Part shown: positions 27,576 to 37,699 of the stretch, one piece after another
Position numbering within the stretch: position 1 is the first letter of the stretch
How the letters are laid out: each line of letters begins with the position of its first letter
Assembly: GCA_013288205.1 (NCBI GenBank)
Contig: JABDCH010000015.1
Location: 1-39,591 of the forward strand
Reading direction: 5' to 3'
DNA length: 39,591 nucleotides
Source: Bacteroidota bacterium
Lineage (GTDB): Bacteria; Bacteroidota; Bacteroidia; JABEUT01
The notes under the pieces: generated by a model
What the model was told of the DNA's origin: nothing
Database searches by the model: none
Seen by the model: only the letters and a program-made list of their open reading frames with translations
Made by a program: the position numbers and the translations under genes

Positions 27576-28568
27576 TCACAACATCCCCAAACAAACTTCC
27601 TTGTCCTTATCTAATTGGGCTTTCAGTTCTGCCAAGCTATTGAATTTTTCCTCGTTGCGTATTTTTTTATAAAATCCTACACGGATGGTTTTACCATAAA
27701 TATTCTCGTTAAACTCGAAGATATTTACTTCAATGCTTCTGCCTTTATTTTCAATAGTGGGGTTCATGCCTACGCTTAGCATTCCCTTATATATAGAAGT
27801 TGTCAGTGGACGGTTGTCAGTTGTCAGTAAAGACTGATTACTGACCACTGATGACTGACTACTCAAGTATACATATACTGCATATATCCCATCAGCCGGT
27901 ATAAGCTTTTCCTCATCATTCACTTCCAGGTTCGCTGTAGGGTAACCTAATTCTTTGCTGCCAATCTTCATTCCGTCTACTACCGTGGCAGTTATAAAAT
28001 AAGTATATCCCAGGGACGAATTAGCCAATGCCATATCGCCTTCCATTACGGCATTTCGTATTTTGGTAGAGCTTATAGCTACATCGCCTGTTTTTAACGG
28101 GGCCATTTCTTCCACATTAAAACCATAGATAGGTCCCCATTCTTCCAATTCTTTAATAGAACCTTTTCGTCCGTGCCCAAAACGGTGGTCGTAACCAATA
28201 ACTAAGGTTTCGGTTTTTAACTGTCCCAGCAAAATATCGCGTACATAATTTTCGGCAGATACCTGAGATAATTGTTTGGTGAATGGATGTATAATAAGAT
28301 TTTGAATACCTGCCTTTTCCAGCAATTCTTTACGCTCTTCCAGTGTACTTAAAAAAAGCATTTTGGTAGTATCAGGGAATAGCACCTGCCGGGGATGCGG
28401 GTAAAATGTAAGCAACACACTTTCAGCGTTTTTAGCTTTTGCAATAGAGCAAACCCTGTCTAATATGGTGCGATGCCCCCGGTGTACTCCGTCGAATGTA
28501 CCCGTCGTAACTACATTGCCGGTTTTGCCTGAAGCAGAAAATTCATCAATAGAGTGGAAAATATTCAT
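27576..28568 (-). CDS. ribF: Bifunctional riboflavin kinase/FAD synthetase
   Basis: VVTTGTFDGVHRGHRTILDRV; LVIGYDHRFGHGRKGS; ISSTKIRNAVMEGD; GYPTANLEV; NIYGKTIRVGF. Confidence 0.95.
   Translation of the reverse strand: MNIFHSIDEFSASGKTGNVVTTGTFDGVHRGHRTILDRVCSIAKAKNAESVLLTFYPHPRQVLFPDTTKMLFLSTLEERKELLEKAGIQNLIIHPFTKQLSQVSAENYVRDILLGQLKTETLVIGYDHRFGHGRKGSIKELEEWGPIYGFNVEEMAPLKTGDVAISSTKIRNAVMEGDMALANSSLGYTYFITATVVDGMKIGSKELGYPTANLEVNDEEKLIPADGIYAVYVYLSSQSSVVSNQSLLTTDNRPLTTSIYKGMLSVGMNPTIENKGRSIEVNIFEFNENIYGKTIRVGFYKKIRNEEKFNSLAELKAQLDKDKEVCLGML
27800..27862. repeat. 63-bp heptamer-phased imperfect inverted repeat inserted in ribF
   Basis: TTGTCAG TGGACGG TTGTCAG TTGTCAG TAAAGAC TGATTAC TGACCAC TGATGAC TGACTAC; encodes SQSSVVSNQSLLTTDNRPLTT. 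Confidence 0.8.
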
Positions 28569-28592
28569 GGGTCAAAATTACATAATTCATAA

Positions 28593-30155
<1,563 letters not shown>

Positions 30156-30160
30156 TTAGA

Positions 30161-30397
30161 ATGAACGTAGAAATTCTGACACCTGATAAAAAGCTTTTCA
30201 GCGGAGATGCTGAATACATTGACGTACCCGGAAAAGCAGGAAGGACTGGTATATTAAGGAACCACGCTCCGTTGATAGCTGCGTTGAAAGCCGGACAGGT
30301 AAAGGTGCGTGATATGGAAAAGAAAGAGCATTTTTTTGACATAAAAGGCGGAATTGTAGAAGTACGTGATGACAAAGTGATTTTGTTAGCTGAATAA
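30161..30397 (+). CDS. atpC: ATP synthase F1 subunit epsilon
   Basis: VEILTPDKKLFSGDAEYIDVPGKAGRTGILRNHAPLIAALKAG; immediately downstream of atpD. Confidence 0.93.
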   Translation: MNVEILTPDKKLFSGDAEYIDVPGKAGRTGILRNHAPLIAALKAGQVKVRDMEKKEHFFDIKGGIVEVRDDKVILLAE

Positions 30398-30420
30398 TTT
30401 TTTGATGGTTAAAAATATCA

Positions 30421-30441
30421 GGGAGGCCCAAAAGGTCTCCC
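30421..30441 (+). terminator. Rho-independent terminator of atpDC
   Basis: GGGAGGCC-caaaa-GGTCTCCC-TTTTTT. Confidence 0.85.
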
Positions 30442-30536
30442 TTTTTTGTTTTTATCCATTTCTTCACCAACGTTTTCACAATCATATACGTTTTAGTAGA
30501 AAATAGAGTTCCAATTATTTTTTTAAAATCAGTATT

Positions 30537-32222
30537 ATGAGAATACCAAAACTACTTTTTACATTACTATTTTTTACTTTTAGTTCATTTCTCTCCCTTG
30601 CACAAACTTGGAATTGGGCAAAATTAGAAAAGCCGGGAGGAGCAGATCCATCTTATTGGCAAGCCCAAGATCCTATTGTGGCGGCTGATGATTCGGGGAA
30701 TATTTATATAACCGGAGACTATTTTGGGAATTATTCGATTGCAAAATATAATTCGAATGGTAATAATGTATGGTTAAGTCTTCCTGCTTTTGATTCGAGT
30801 CATACGTATTGTCATACTGTTTCACAAAGTGGAGGAAATGAGTATGTGGCAGGTGTTAATTTTGGAAAGGTTGTTTTTGGGAAGGATACATTGTCAGCGC
30901 ATCTGGGAGGTCAAACGTTTGTTGTTAAGTATAACTCAGGCGGAAAAGCCTTATGGGCAAGGCAATCTAAATCTATTGTGAATTGTAATACTGGCGGTCA
31001 ATCAGTTGCTTCAGATTCAGTAGGCGATGTTTATGTTTCGGGCTTTTTTGTCGGCACTATTATTTTCGGGACAGATACATTGTCTTCACAAACGTATGGT
31101 GTGTTTGTAGTGAAGTATGACATAAACGGGAATTGTTTATGGGCAAGAGCAGGTGTAAATAACAATGCTGCACCCTATTCTGGCTGCACCACCATAGCTA
31201 CCGATAACAAAGGCGATGTATTTATATCGGGCACATATGGCAATAATGACTACTTAATTTTTGGAAAGGATACTTTACCGGCAACTACAGCCTCGTCGGT
31301 TTTTAATGCATTTGCAGTCAAATATGACCTAAATGGAAATTTGAAATGGGCCTGGTCGGCGAAAATGCCTAAGGGATCTGGCCGGAGTAATGCAATTTGT
31401 ATTTCGGCCGATAATGCCGGGAATGCTTATATAGCCGGAGAATTTTCTAATGGGACTTTTACAATAGGATCTATAACACTTGGACCCGTTACTAAACAAG
31501 CGCCCTTCTACGCAAAAATTAACTCAAATGGGACTATTAGTTGGGCAAAAGAATGTTTCGCATGGGATAATAATCAATGGCAAGGTGATAATATTGCAAC
31601 AGACAATTTATACAATAACTATCTTCTGTTAAATACCACCTATTTTTTTGCCCGTAATTTTAAAATCTCAATCGGAACTGATACATTCAAGCTTAATACT
31701 TCAAGTGAAACAGCAGATGTGTTGGTAAAGTTTGATACTGCCGGAAATGTTAAGTGTGGTAGTATATTTACAGAGGGTAGTGAAAATGATGGTGATGGTA
31801 TTGGAGTAAGTCCATCGGGAAAATATATATATGTAAATGGAGATATTGCCGATACGGGAATTTTCGGGAAAGATACATTGTATGGGGCCACAGATTATCT
31901 TTTTCTTGCCAGCTGGGAGCCCTGTGATGACAATACTGCTACCGCTATTCCCTTGACGGGAGCACAAAACGGCAATGTTATTTTATATCCCAACCCCAAT
32001 AATGGAATATTCACAATCCAAGCTAATAGCCAACAGCTAATGGCTAATGGCCAGGTTGAGATTTATAATATTTTGGGAGAGAAAGTGTATTCAGAATCCA
32101 ACATTCAGAATCCAACATTCAACATTGATTTATCCTCTCAGCCTAATGGAATTTACCTATACAGAGTGCTAAATGAAAATGGAAGCTTAATTGGGGAAGG
32201 GAAAGTGGTGATTGCAAAATAA
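30537..32222 (+). CDS. SBBP-repeat (beta-propeller-like) protein with T9SS C-terminal sorting domain
   Basis: Repeats like AADDSGNIYITGDYFGNYSIAKYNSNGN; C-term LYPNPNNGIFTIQANSQ...GIYLYRVLNENGSLIGEGKVVIAK. Confidence 0.85.
   Translation: MRIPKLLFTLLFFTFSSFLSLAQTWNWAKLEKPGGADPSYWQAQDPIVAADDSGNIYITGDYFGNYSIAKYNSNGNNVWLSLPAFDSSHTYCHTVSQSGGNEYVAGVNFGKVVFGKDTLSAHLGGQTFVVKYNSGGKALWARQSKSIVNCNTGGQSVASDSVGDVYVSGFFVGTIIFGTDTLSSQTYGVFVVKYDINGNCLWARAGVNNNAAPYSGCTTIATDNKGDVFISGTYGNNDYLIFGKDTLPATTASSVFNAFAVKYDLNGNLKWAWSAKMPKGSGRSNAICISADNAGNAYIAGEFSNGTFTIGSITLGPVTKQAPFYAKINSNGTISWAKECFAWDNNQWQGDNIATDNLYNNYLLLNTTYFFARNFKISIGTDTFKLNTSSETADVLVKFDTAGNVKCGSIFTEGSENDGDGIGVSPSGKYIYVNGDIADTGIFGKDTLYGATDYLFLASWEPCDDNTATAIPLTGAQNGNVILYPNPNNGIFTIQANSQQLMANGQVEIYNILGEKVYSESNIQNPTFNIDLSSQPNGIYLYRVLNENGSLIGEGKVVIAK
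32021..32055. repeat. Heptamer-phased degenerate repeat in T9SS domain
   Basis: AGCTAAT AGCCAAC AGCTAAT GGCTAAT GGCCAGG. Confidence 0.65.
32089..32123. repeat. Heptamer-phased repeat in T9SS domain
   Basis: ATTCAGA ATCCAAC ATTCAGA ATCCAAC ATTCAAC. Confidence 0.7.
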
Positions 32223-33732
32223 AATTTCACCCGGGTAAAGCCACAGAGCTTCACTCAAGCATTTCATAATTGCTTACTTATTAGTGAGGGAATATAAGTA
32301 TATTTACTTTTAAAATAAGGCTATGAAAAAAATAAAACTACTTTTTACACTACTGTTTTTTATTTTTAGTTTCTCTCTTTCTTTTGCACAAAGTTGGTTA
32401 TGGGGAAGGCAGGGGTAATCTGATAATGGCATTGGGTATGGTGATGGTTTTGGGGTAACCGTAGATAACTCACATAATGGGATAATTTCAGGGGTTATTG
32501 CCAACAGCTCTATTTTTAGTTTTGGAGCATATACTTTTGGAGGCACTACTTACCTGGCAAAATATGACCCCAATGGAAATGTTTTATGGGCAAAAGGATC
32601 ATCGGGATATGGGGAAGCGAATAGTAATGGAGCATATAATATTGTAGCTACGGATAAATCCAATAATATACTCATGGTTGGCATGTTTCAGGATAGCATC
32701 ATATTTGCTCCCATAAGATTAGGTACAAAATCAACAAGTGCCTTTATAGTAAAATGCGATTCGAATGGCAATGCATTATGGGGTCAAAATTCTACCGAGC
32801 CTTCAAGTTATTCGCTTTGCAACGCATGGGCTACTGCTGCCGATAATAAAGGAAATGGATTTGTTACAGGTTATTTTATAGATACTGTTTCATTTGGAAG
32901 CTATAATTTATATGCTACAAATGGTGCGCTATCGAATGTTTTTGTGGTAAAATATAATGCCAATGGAGTTGTTCAATGGGCGAAACAATCATCGAGCGGG
33001 GGTAATGGATGGGGTTGCGCAGTTGTAACAGATAGTTATGGAAATGTTTATGTTACAGGTTATTTTTGGTACTCATTGAGCTTTGGTTCATATTATTTAT
33101 CCTCAAGTGTTTACGGAACCCCATTTATAGTAAAGTATGACTCAAATGGTAATTTAAAATGGGCAAAACAGGCGGTTTTTAAAAATGGAGGTGTTTCCGG
33201 CAGTGCGGTAGGAATAACGATCGACAAAGCAAACAGAGTTTATATAACGGGTACATTTGATAGTACTTTAACATTCGCTTCTTCTTCAGTATATTCAAAG
33301 AACCAATCAATATACATAACTAAATACGATACCAACGGTAATGTAAAATGGGCAAAACAAGGGCATCCCCTGGATAGCAATGACTGGTATGGGTACTGTC
33401 TTTCAGCAGACGAGAATAATCATATTTTTCTTAGTGGAAGTTCAGACGGGTTAAGCAACTACAAATTATTCTGGTCCCCTGATACACTAAAAATGCCACA
33501 CAGCTCGAACAATGTAGTTTCTTTTGTTGTTGAATTTGATACTTCGGGAAAAGCTTTACGCAATTCAATGGTAATTGATTGTAGTGATGGAAATAGCTAT
33601 GACGGCTGTCAAATAGGGCACTTATCCCTTCAAGCCAGTAACAAATTATTATAAGTTGTTTTTCAGTTAATTACGTGCCAATCGTGAAACATTTTTCGAA
33701 ATTTTACGTATAAGTCATTCTATTACAGAATA

Positions 33733-34656
33733 ATGACGAAAAACAAGCGTAAACAAAAACAGAAATCAACCAAAGAGAAAACTTACAGCATTAAACAATT
33801 CCGAAAGGATTATCCAGATGAGGATTCATGCCTGGAAAAATTGTTTCAGGTTCAATATGGAAAACTCGGAGCCTGCCCCAAATGCGGCGTTATAAATGTA
33901 GAATTTAAAAGAATTTCAACGAGACGTTGCTATCAATGCGGTGAATGCGGATACCAGTTACATCCAACCGCAGGAACTGTTTTTGAGAAAACAAGAACTC
34001 CACTCACTTATTGGTTTTACGCAATATATCTTTATACGGTCACACGTAATGGAGTTGCAGCGAAGGAACTCCAACGACAGTTAGATGTAACTTATAAGAC
34101 CGCCTGGAGGATGGCCGACCAGATTCGGAAAATTATGGTGTCCACCGAAAAAGCGAAACTAAAAGGGCTCGTTATAATGGATGAGACATTTATAGGTGGT
34201 CTCAATAAAAACAGGCATAAGAACAAGAAGAAAGACGGTACGGCGGGCAAAACCATGACGATGGTGTTCGGCATGCTGGATGAAAACGGGCATATTGTTT
34301 CTAAAGTTTTTGAACAAGGCCCGTCGGCAGCACTTTTAAAGCCAATAATACGGGAACATATTCATCCTGACACAATTGTTGTTACAGATGGTGGCAATGC
34401 TTACCAAGGGCTGCACAAAGAATTCAAAGAACATCAAATTATTGAACACCGAAACGATGAATATGTAAACGAAGAAGGATATACTACCAATCCGTTGGAA
34501 AACCACTGGAGCAGTTTAAAACGCATGATAAAAGGAACTCATATACATGTTGGAGTAAAGCATCTGCCGAAATATATCGCCGAAAGTATATTCCGCTATG
34601 AAAACAGAAACCAGCCTGAGAAAATGTTTGAGTTTATTTTGAAGAAACTTGTTTAG
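33733..34656 (+). CDS. IS1595-family transposase (N-terminal Zn ribbon, ISXO2-like DDE domain)
   Basis: CPKCG...CYQCGECGYQ zinc ribbon; VIMDETFIGG, TIVVTDGGNAYQGL, EGYTTNPLENHWSSLKRMIKGTH. Confidence 0.93.
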   Translation: MTKNKRKQKQKSTKEKTYSIKQFRKDYPDEDSCLEKLFQVQYGKLGACPKCGVINVEFKRISTRRCYQCGECGYQLHPTAGTVFEKTRTPLTYWFYAIYLYTVTRNGVAAKELQRQLDVTYKTAWRMADQIRKIMVSTEKAKLKGLVIMDETFIGGLNKNRHKNKKKDGTAGKTMTMVFGMLDENGHIVSKVFEQGPSAALLKPIIREHIHPDTIVVTDGGNAYQGLHKEFKEHQIIEHRNDEYVNEEGYTTNPLENHWSSLKRMIKGTHIHVGVKHLPKYIAESIFRYENRNQPEKMFEFILKKLV

Positions 34657-34774
34657 CAACCTTTGTCAGTAGCTTATCAAAACTGGCTTTGGAAGACGGT
34701 TTCTTCTTGCGCTTTTTCATAAAAGCCTCAAATCCTTTTGATACTTCCTTCATTGTCTTCAGCCTCTTTGCCAT
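34634..34774 (-). CDS. Small basic passenger ORF in the IS (46 aa; absent from the ORF track)
   Basis: MAKRLKTMKEVSKGFEAFMKKRKKKPSSKASFDKLLTKVAKQVSSK*; antisense overlap with transposase 3' end; TACCTTTG box just upstream of ATG on minus strand. Confidence 0.5.
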   Translation of the reverse strand: MAKRLKTMKEVSKGFEAFMKKRKKKPSSKASFDKLLTKVAKQVSSK

Positions 34775-34830
34775 GCTGCAAAGGTAAGAAAGAAAATGTT
34801 ACTTTTGAGTAAACAAACAACAAAATCATC

Positions 34831-35046
34831 ATGGATATTACTATTGATACTACTAAGCTTCTTGCTCCTATTATTGCTGAATTGGTTCATACCAGAGCTA
34901 TGGTTGAAGCACTTGCATCTGTGCAGTTAAACGATGAACAGAAGGTTAAGTACAAAGAGAAATATGAAGAACGAGTTAAAGAATTGGCTCAAAAGTACGT
35001 AGACATGTATCCTGAAGATGCTGCCCATTCAAAACAAGATGAATAG
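34831..35046 (+). CDS. Small passenger ORF in the IS, hypothetical 71 aa
   Basis: MDITIDTTKLLAPIIAELVHTRAMVEALASVQLNDEQKVKYKEKYEERVKELAQKYV; TACTTTTG box at 34800-34807. Confidence 0.55.
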   Translation: MDITIDTTKLLAPIIAELVHTRAMVEALASVQLNDEQKVKYKEKYEERVKELAQKYVDMYPEDAAHSKQDE

Positions 35047-35155
35047 TGTCACCGTCGGATACGTTCTCTACTTTCATTGTCATTTTAAGCCCAGATAGAA
35101 TCTTGTCTACTTCTTTTTCTAAATCTTCCGTAACTATTTTTTCGGCATTTATCAT
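34976..35155 (-). CDS. Small passenger ORF in the IS, antisense-overlapping 34831..35046
   Basis: From ATG 35155: MINAEKIVTEDLEKEVDKILSGLKMTMKVENVSDGDTIHLVLNGQHL... Confidence 0.35.
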   Translation of the reverse strand: MINAEKIVTEDLEKEVDKILSGLKMTMKVENVSDGDTIHLVLNGQHLQDTCLRTFEPIL

Positions 35156-35453
35156 AAATGTTCTTTTCCATAAATAGATAAAATAATTTTTCATCTACTG
35201 GCTTGAAGGGATAAGTGCCTCAAATAGCATCTGATAAAACAGGTAACTATGTATATTTCGGCGGGGATATTGAATCATATTCAATTTTTGGCAAAGACAC
35301 ACTGAGATCAGTTGGAGGAGAAGATGAGTATCCATTTATAGCACGGTGGCAAGGCATAATTAATAATACCACTGACATAGAGTCTATTACTGAACCTGTC
35401 ATTTCTTCCATTCATCTTTTCCCCAACCCTAGCAATGGAATATTCACAATCCA

Positions 35454-35488
35454 AGCAAATAGCCAACAGCTATTAGCTAATAGTTATC
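35454..35488. repeat. Heptamer-phased degenerate repeat containing a perfect 14-bp palindrome CTATTAGCTAATAG
   Basis: AGCAAAT AGCCAAC AGCTATT AGCTAAT AGTTATC. Confidence 0.65.
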
Positions 35489-35527
35489 TCGAAATTTACA
35501 ATGTTTTAGGAGCGAAAGTGTATTCCC

Positions 35528-35562
35528 ATTATCAAATCTCCAAATCATCAAATTATCAAATT
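35528..35562. repeat. Degenerate AT-rich heptamer-phased repeat in T9SS domain
   Basis: ATTATCA AATCTCC AAATCAT CAAATTA TCAAATT. Confidence 0.5.
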
Positions 35563-35654
35563 GATTTGTCCAATCAACACAATGGAATATACCTATACAG
35601 AGTATTAAATGAAAATGGAGGATTAATAGGTGAAGGAAAAGTGGTAATAGCGCA

Positions 35655-36386
35655 TTAAGCATTCACCAATTCTTCTTTCTTAGCTTCTACAGCTTTAATA
35701 AGCGAGTTTAAAATATATCGTCCGTCGGTGTTGCCAAGGTGTTCATCCGAAGCCCTTTCCGGGTGTGGCATCATACCAAATACATTACGGGTTTCGTTGC
35801 ATATACCGGCAATGTTTTCGAGGGAGCCATTCGGGTTTGAATCGGCTGTTATTTCGCCCTTTTCATTGCAGTATTTAAAAATAACTTGCCCGTTTTTATT
35901 TAGTTTTTCCAATGTTTCTGCATCGGCAAAGTATCTGCCTTCGCCATGTGCAATGGGGATGGTTAGCCCTTTTCCTTGTGGTATTCCGCTCGTTAATGCC
36001 GAATCATAATTCTGACTGATAAGCTGTATATTCTTGCAAGAATAATGCCTGCCGGAATGGGGCTGAGTGTTCAACAATAAAGTACCGGGCAACAAACCTG
36101 CTTCGCATAATATCTGGAACCCGTTGCAAATGCCTACTACATAGCCTCCATCTTTACTAAAGGCTGCTACTTCCTTCATAATGGGTGCATATTTTGCTAA
36201 AGCCCCTGCCCGCAGGTAATCGCCATAGGAAAACCCACCGGGAACAATAATGGCATCGCAACCTTGCAGGTCAGTGGTTTTATGCCATAGCGGAACGGCA
36301 TCTTGTTTCAGGATGTGTTTCAGAACATATAAAGCATCGTGGTCACAATTAGAACCGGGCACCACAATAACACCAAACTTTACCAT
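35655..36386 (-). CDS. purQ: Phosphoribosylformylglycinamidine synthase subunit PurQ
   Basis: FGVIVVPGSNCDHDALYVLKHI; DAIIVPGGFSYGDYLRAGALA; GICNGFQILCEAGLLPG; GMMPHPER. Confidence 0.95.
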   Translation of the reverse strand: MVKFGVIVVPGSNCDHDALYVLKHILKQDAVPLWHKTTDLQGCDAIIVPGGFSYGDYLRAGALAKYAPIMKEVAAFSKDGGYVVGICNGFQILCEAGLLPGTLLLNTQPHSGRHYSCKNIQLISQNYDSALTSGIPQGKGLTIPIAHGEGRYFADAETLEKLNKNGQVIFKYCNEKGEITADSNPNGSLENIAGICNETRNVFGMMPHPERASDEHLGNTDGRYILNSLIKAVEAKKEELVNA

Positions 36387-36418
36387 TTTTTCAAGCGTTT
36401 ATAGAATGCAAAGATAGG

Positions 36419-37393
36419 CTAAAAAAACATGCTGATTATTACGGCACCCATCAGGGAAAGGAATAATAATTCAGGAACCAGTTTTGCCCTGGTTTTCAAA
36501 AAATAAGCCGATAATACAAAAGAACCCGGTATGGCTAATATGGCAAATGCCCGCGAATCTTTTACGGGGCATATCAATACCGATACTATGGCAATAAAGA
36601 TAAACCACACTACTAAATTCCAGAATTTTTGGGTTTTCAAAACATTATCACTAGCCTTGTTTACAAAAAACCAAAGGCTTATGGCGGCGGTTATAAATAC
36701 ACAAATCATAATAATCCATTGCTGCCATGAAAATGACAGGTGAATAGCATGATATACAAACTTGCTCGCTATCTTATTATACCAGGGATAAGCAGGATAA
36801 AAAACAAGGTTATAGGTAAATGTAAAAATAAAAGGAAGTATAAATCCAATTATAGAACCCAATAATTCCCGGCCGCTGATTGCCCTGATGGTGAATAAGC
36901 CCACCCAAAGCACCATGAGAAATACAATGGAAGGTATATAAAAAAGCGTGGCAATACCAATGAAAAGACCGGCATCAAAAATGTCGGATAAGGCTCGTTC
37001 TTTCTTGTATGATGAAATCATTCTGTCTAAAAAAAGTACCAGAAAAAGGGAAGCAACAAGCGACGGGTAAAAGCCTATTAAAGGAGTCCGGCAACTCAAT
37101 AGTATTACCATGAAGAAAAATGGGAAATAGGTAGATTGTTTAAGCAGGGAATGTTTGTTCACCAAGCGATTCCACAACCCGGCTATCAGTAATAATAAAG
37201 CCACACCCAAAACGCCTTTAACCATGGGAAAATTGTGTATCCAATCAAAAAAAGGAGCTAACAGGGTAATGTCTGTGTATGACCGTGTTACTTCACCCGG
37301 ATGTAAAATGGCTGTGGTCCATAGCACCAGGCAAAACATGATGCCTGATACCAGCAAAAACATGGGGTTATTTTTGAATATTTTTAATAACAT
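36419..37393 (-). CDS. Polytopic membrane protein, DUF6427-like
   Basis: ORF 324 aa with many TM segments; FKNNPMFLLVSGIMFCLVLW. Confidence 0.6.
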   Translation of the reverse strand: MLLKIFKNNPMFLLVSGIMFCLVLWTTAILHPGEVTRSYTDITLLAPFFDWIHNFPMVKGVLGVALLLLIAGLWNRLVNKHSLLKQSTYFPFFFMVILLSCRTPLIGFYPSLVASLFLVLFLDRMISSYKKERALSDIFDAGLFIGIATLFYIPSIVFLMVLWVGLFTIRAISGRELLGSIIGFILPFIFTFTYNLVFYPAYPWYNKIASKFVYHAIHLSFSWQQWIIMICVFITAAISLWFFVNKASDNVLKTQKFWNLVVWFIFIAIVSVLICPVKDSRAFAILAIPGSFVLSAYFLKTRAKLVPELLFLSLMGAVIISMFF

Positions 37394-37462
37394 CGGGGTA
37401 AAATTCGCAAATAAAATTCAGGTATTTAATTTAATTATTACATTTGCCCCAAAATAAGGCAT

Positions 37463-37669
37463 ATGTTACTTAATTGGTATAGTTTTTCAATTACTTGGTT
37501 TTGGGATGGCTTAGGCAAAATATGTATGAAGTCTTTCCATCTCCTTCAAAAGCTGGACATGGTTCCCAATGTGTTTTATATTCTTTTGATTGCTGTTTTG
37601 TTTGTGGGCTGGATGTTTGTTATGAACAAATACTATAAAAGCCACAGAGACAAGGGCATTATTCAATAA
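37463..37669 (+). CDS. Small membrane protein, DUF6341-like
   Basis: ORF 68 aa with one TM segment, divergent from the DUF6427-like gene. Confidence 0.5.
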   Translation: MLLNWYSFSITWFWDGLGKICMKSFHLLQKLDMVPNVFYILLIAVLFVGWMFVMNKYYKSHRDKGIIQ

Positions 37670-37699
37670 AGAAACCTCCCGCTTTTTCTTATTCAGGTT

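Larger units (their letters stand above)
33617..35219 (+). mobile_element. IS1595-family insertion sequence (1603 bp) with 24-bp perfect terminal inverted repeats and 8-bp target duplication
   Basis: TIR GGCACTTATCCCTTCAAGCCAGTA at 33617-33640 and inverted at 35196-35219; TSD tcaaatag at 33609-33616 and 35220-35227. Confidence 0.95.
32323..35658 (+). pseudogene. SBBP-repeat/T9SS paralog of 30537..32222, disrupted by an in-frame TAA (32416-32418) and an IS insertion
   Basis: Frame open from ATG 32323 except TAA at 32416; continues to 33616; rejoining at 35228 after removing IS and one TSD gives ...DGCQIASDKTGNYVYFGGDIESYSIFGKDTL...GEGKVVIAH. Confidence 0.85.

Noticed and set aside
35477-35662. 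61-aa minus ORF with repeated FDNLMIWRFDNG
   Set aside because: Antisense translation of the heptamer-phased repeat in the T9SS domain.
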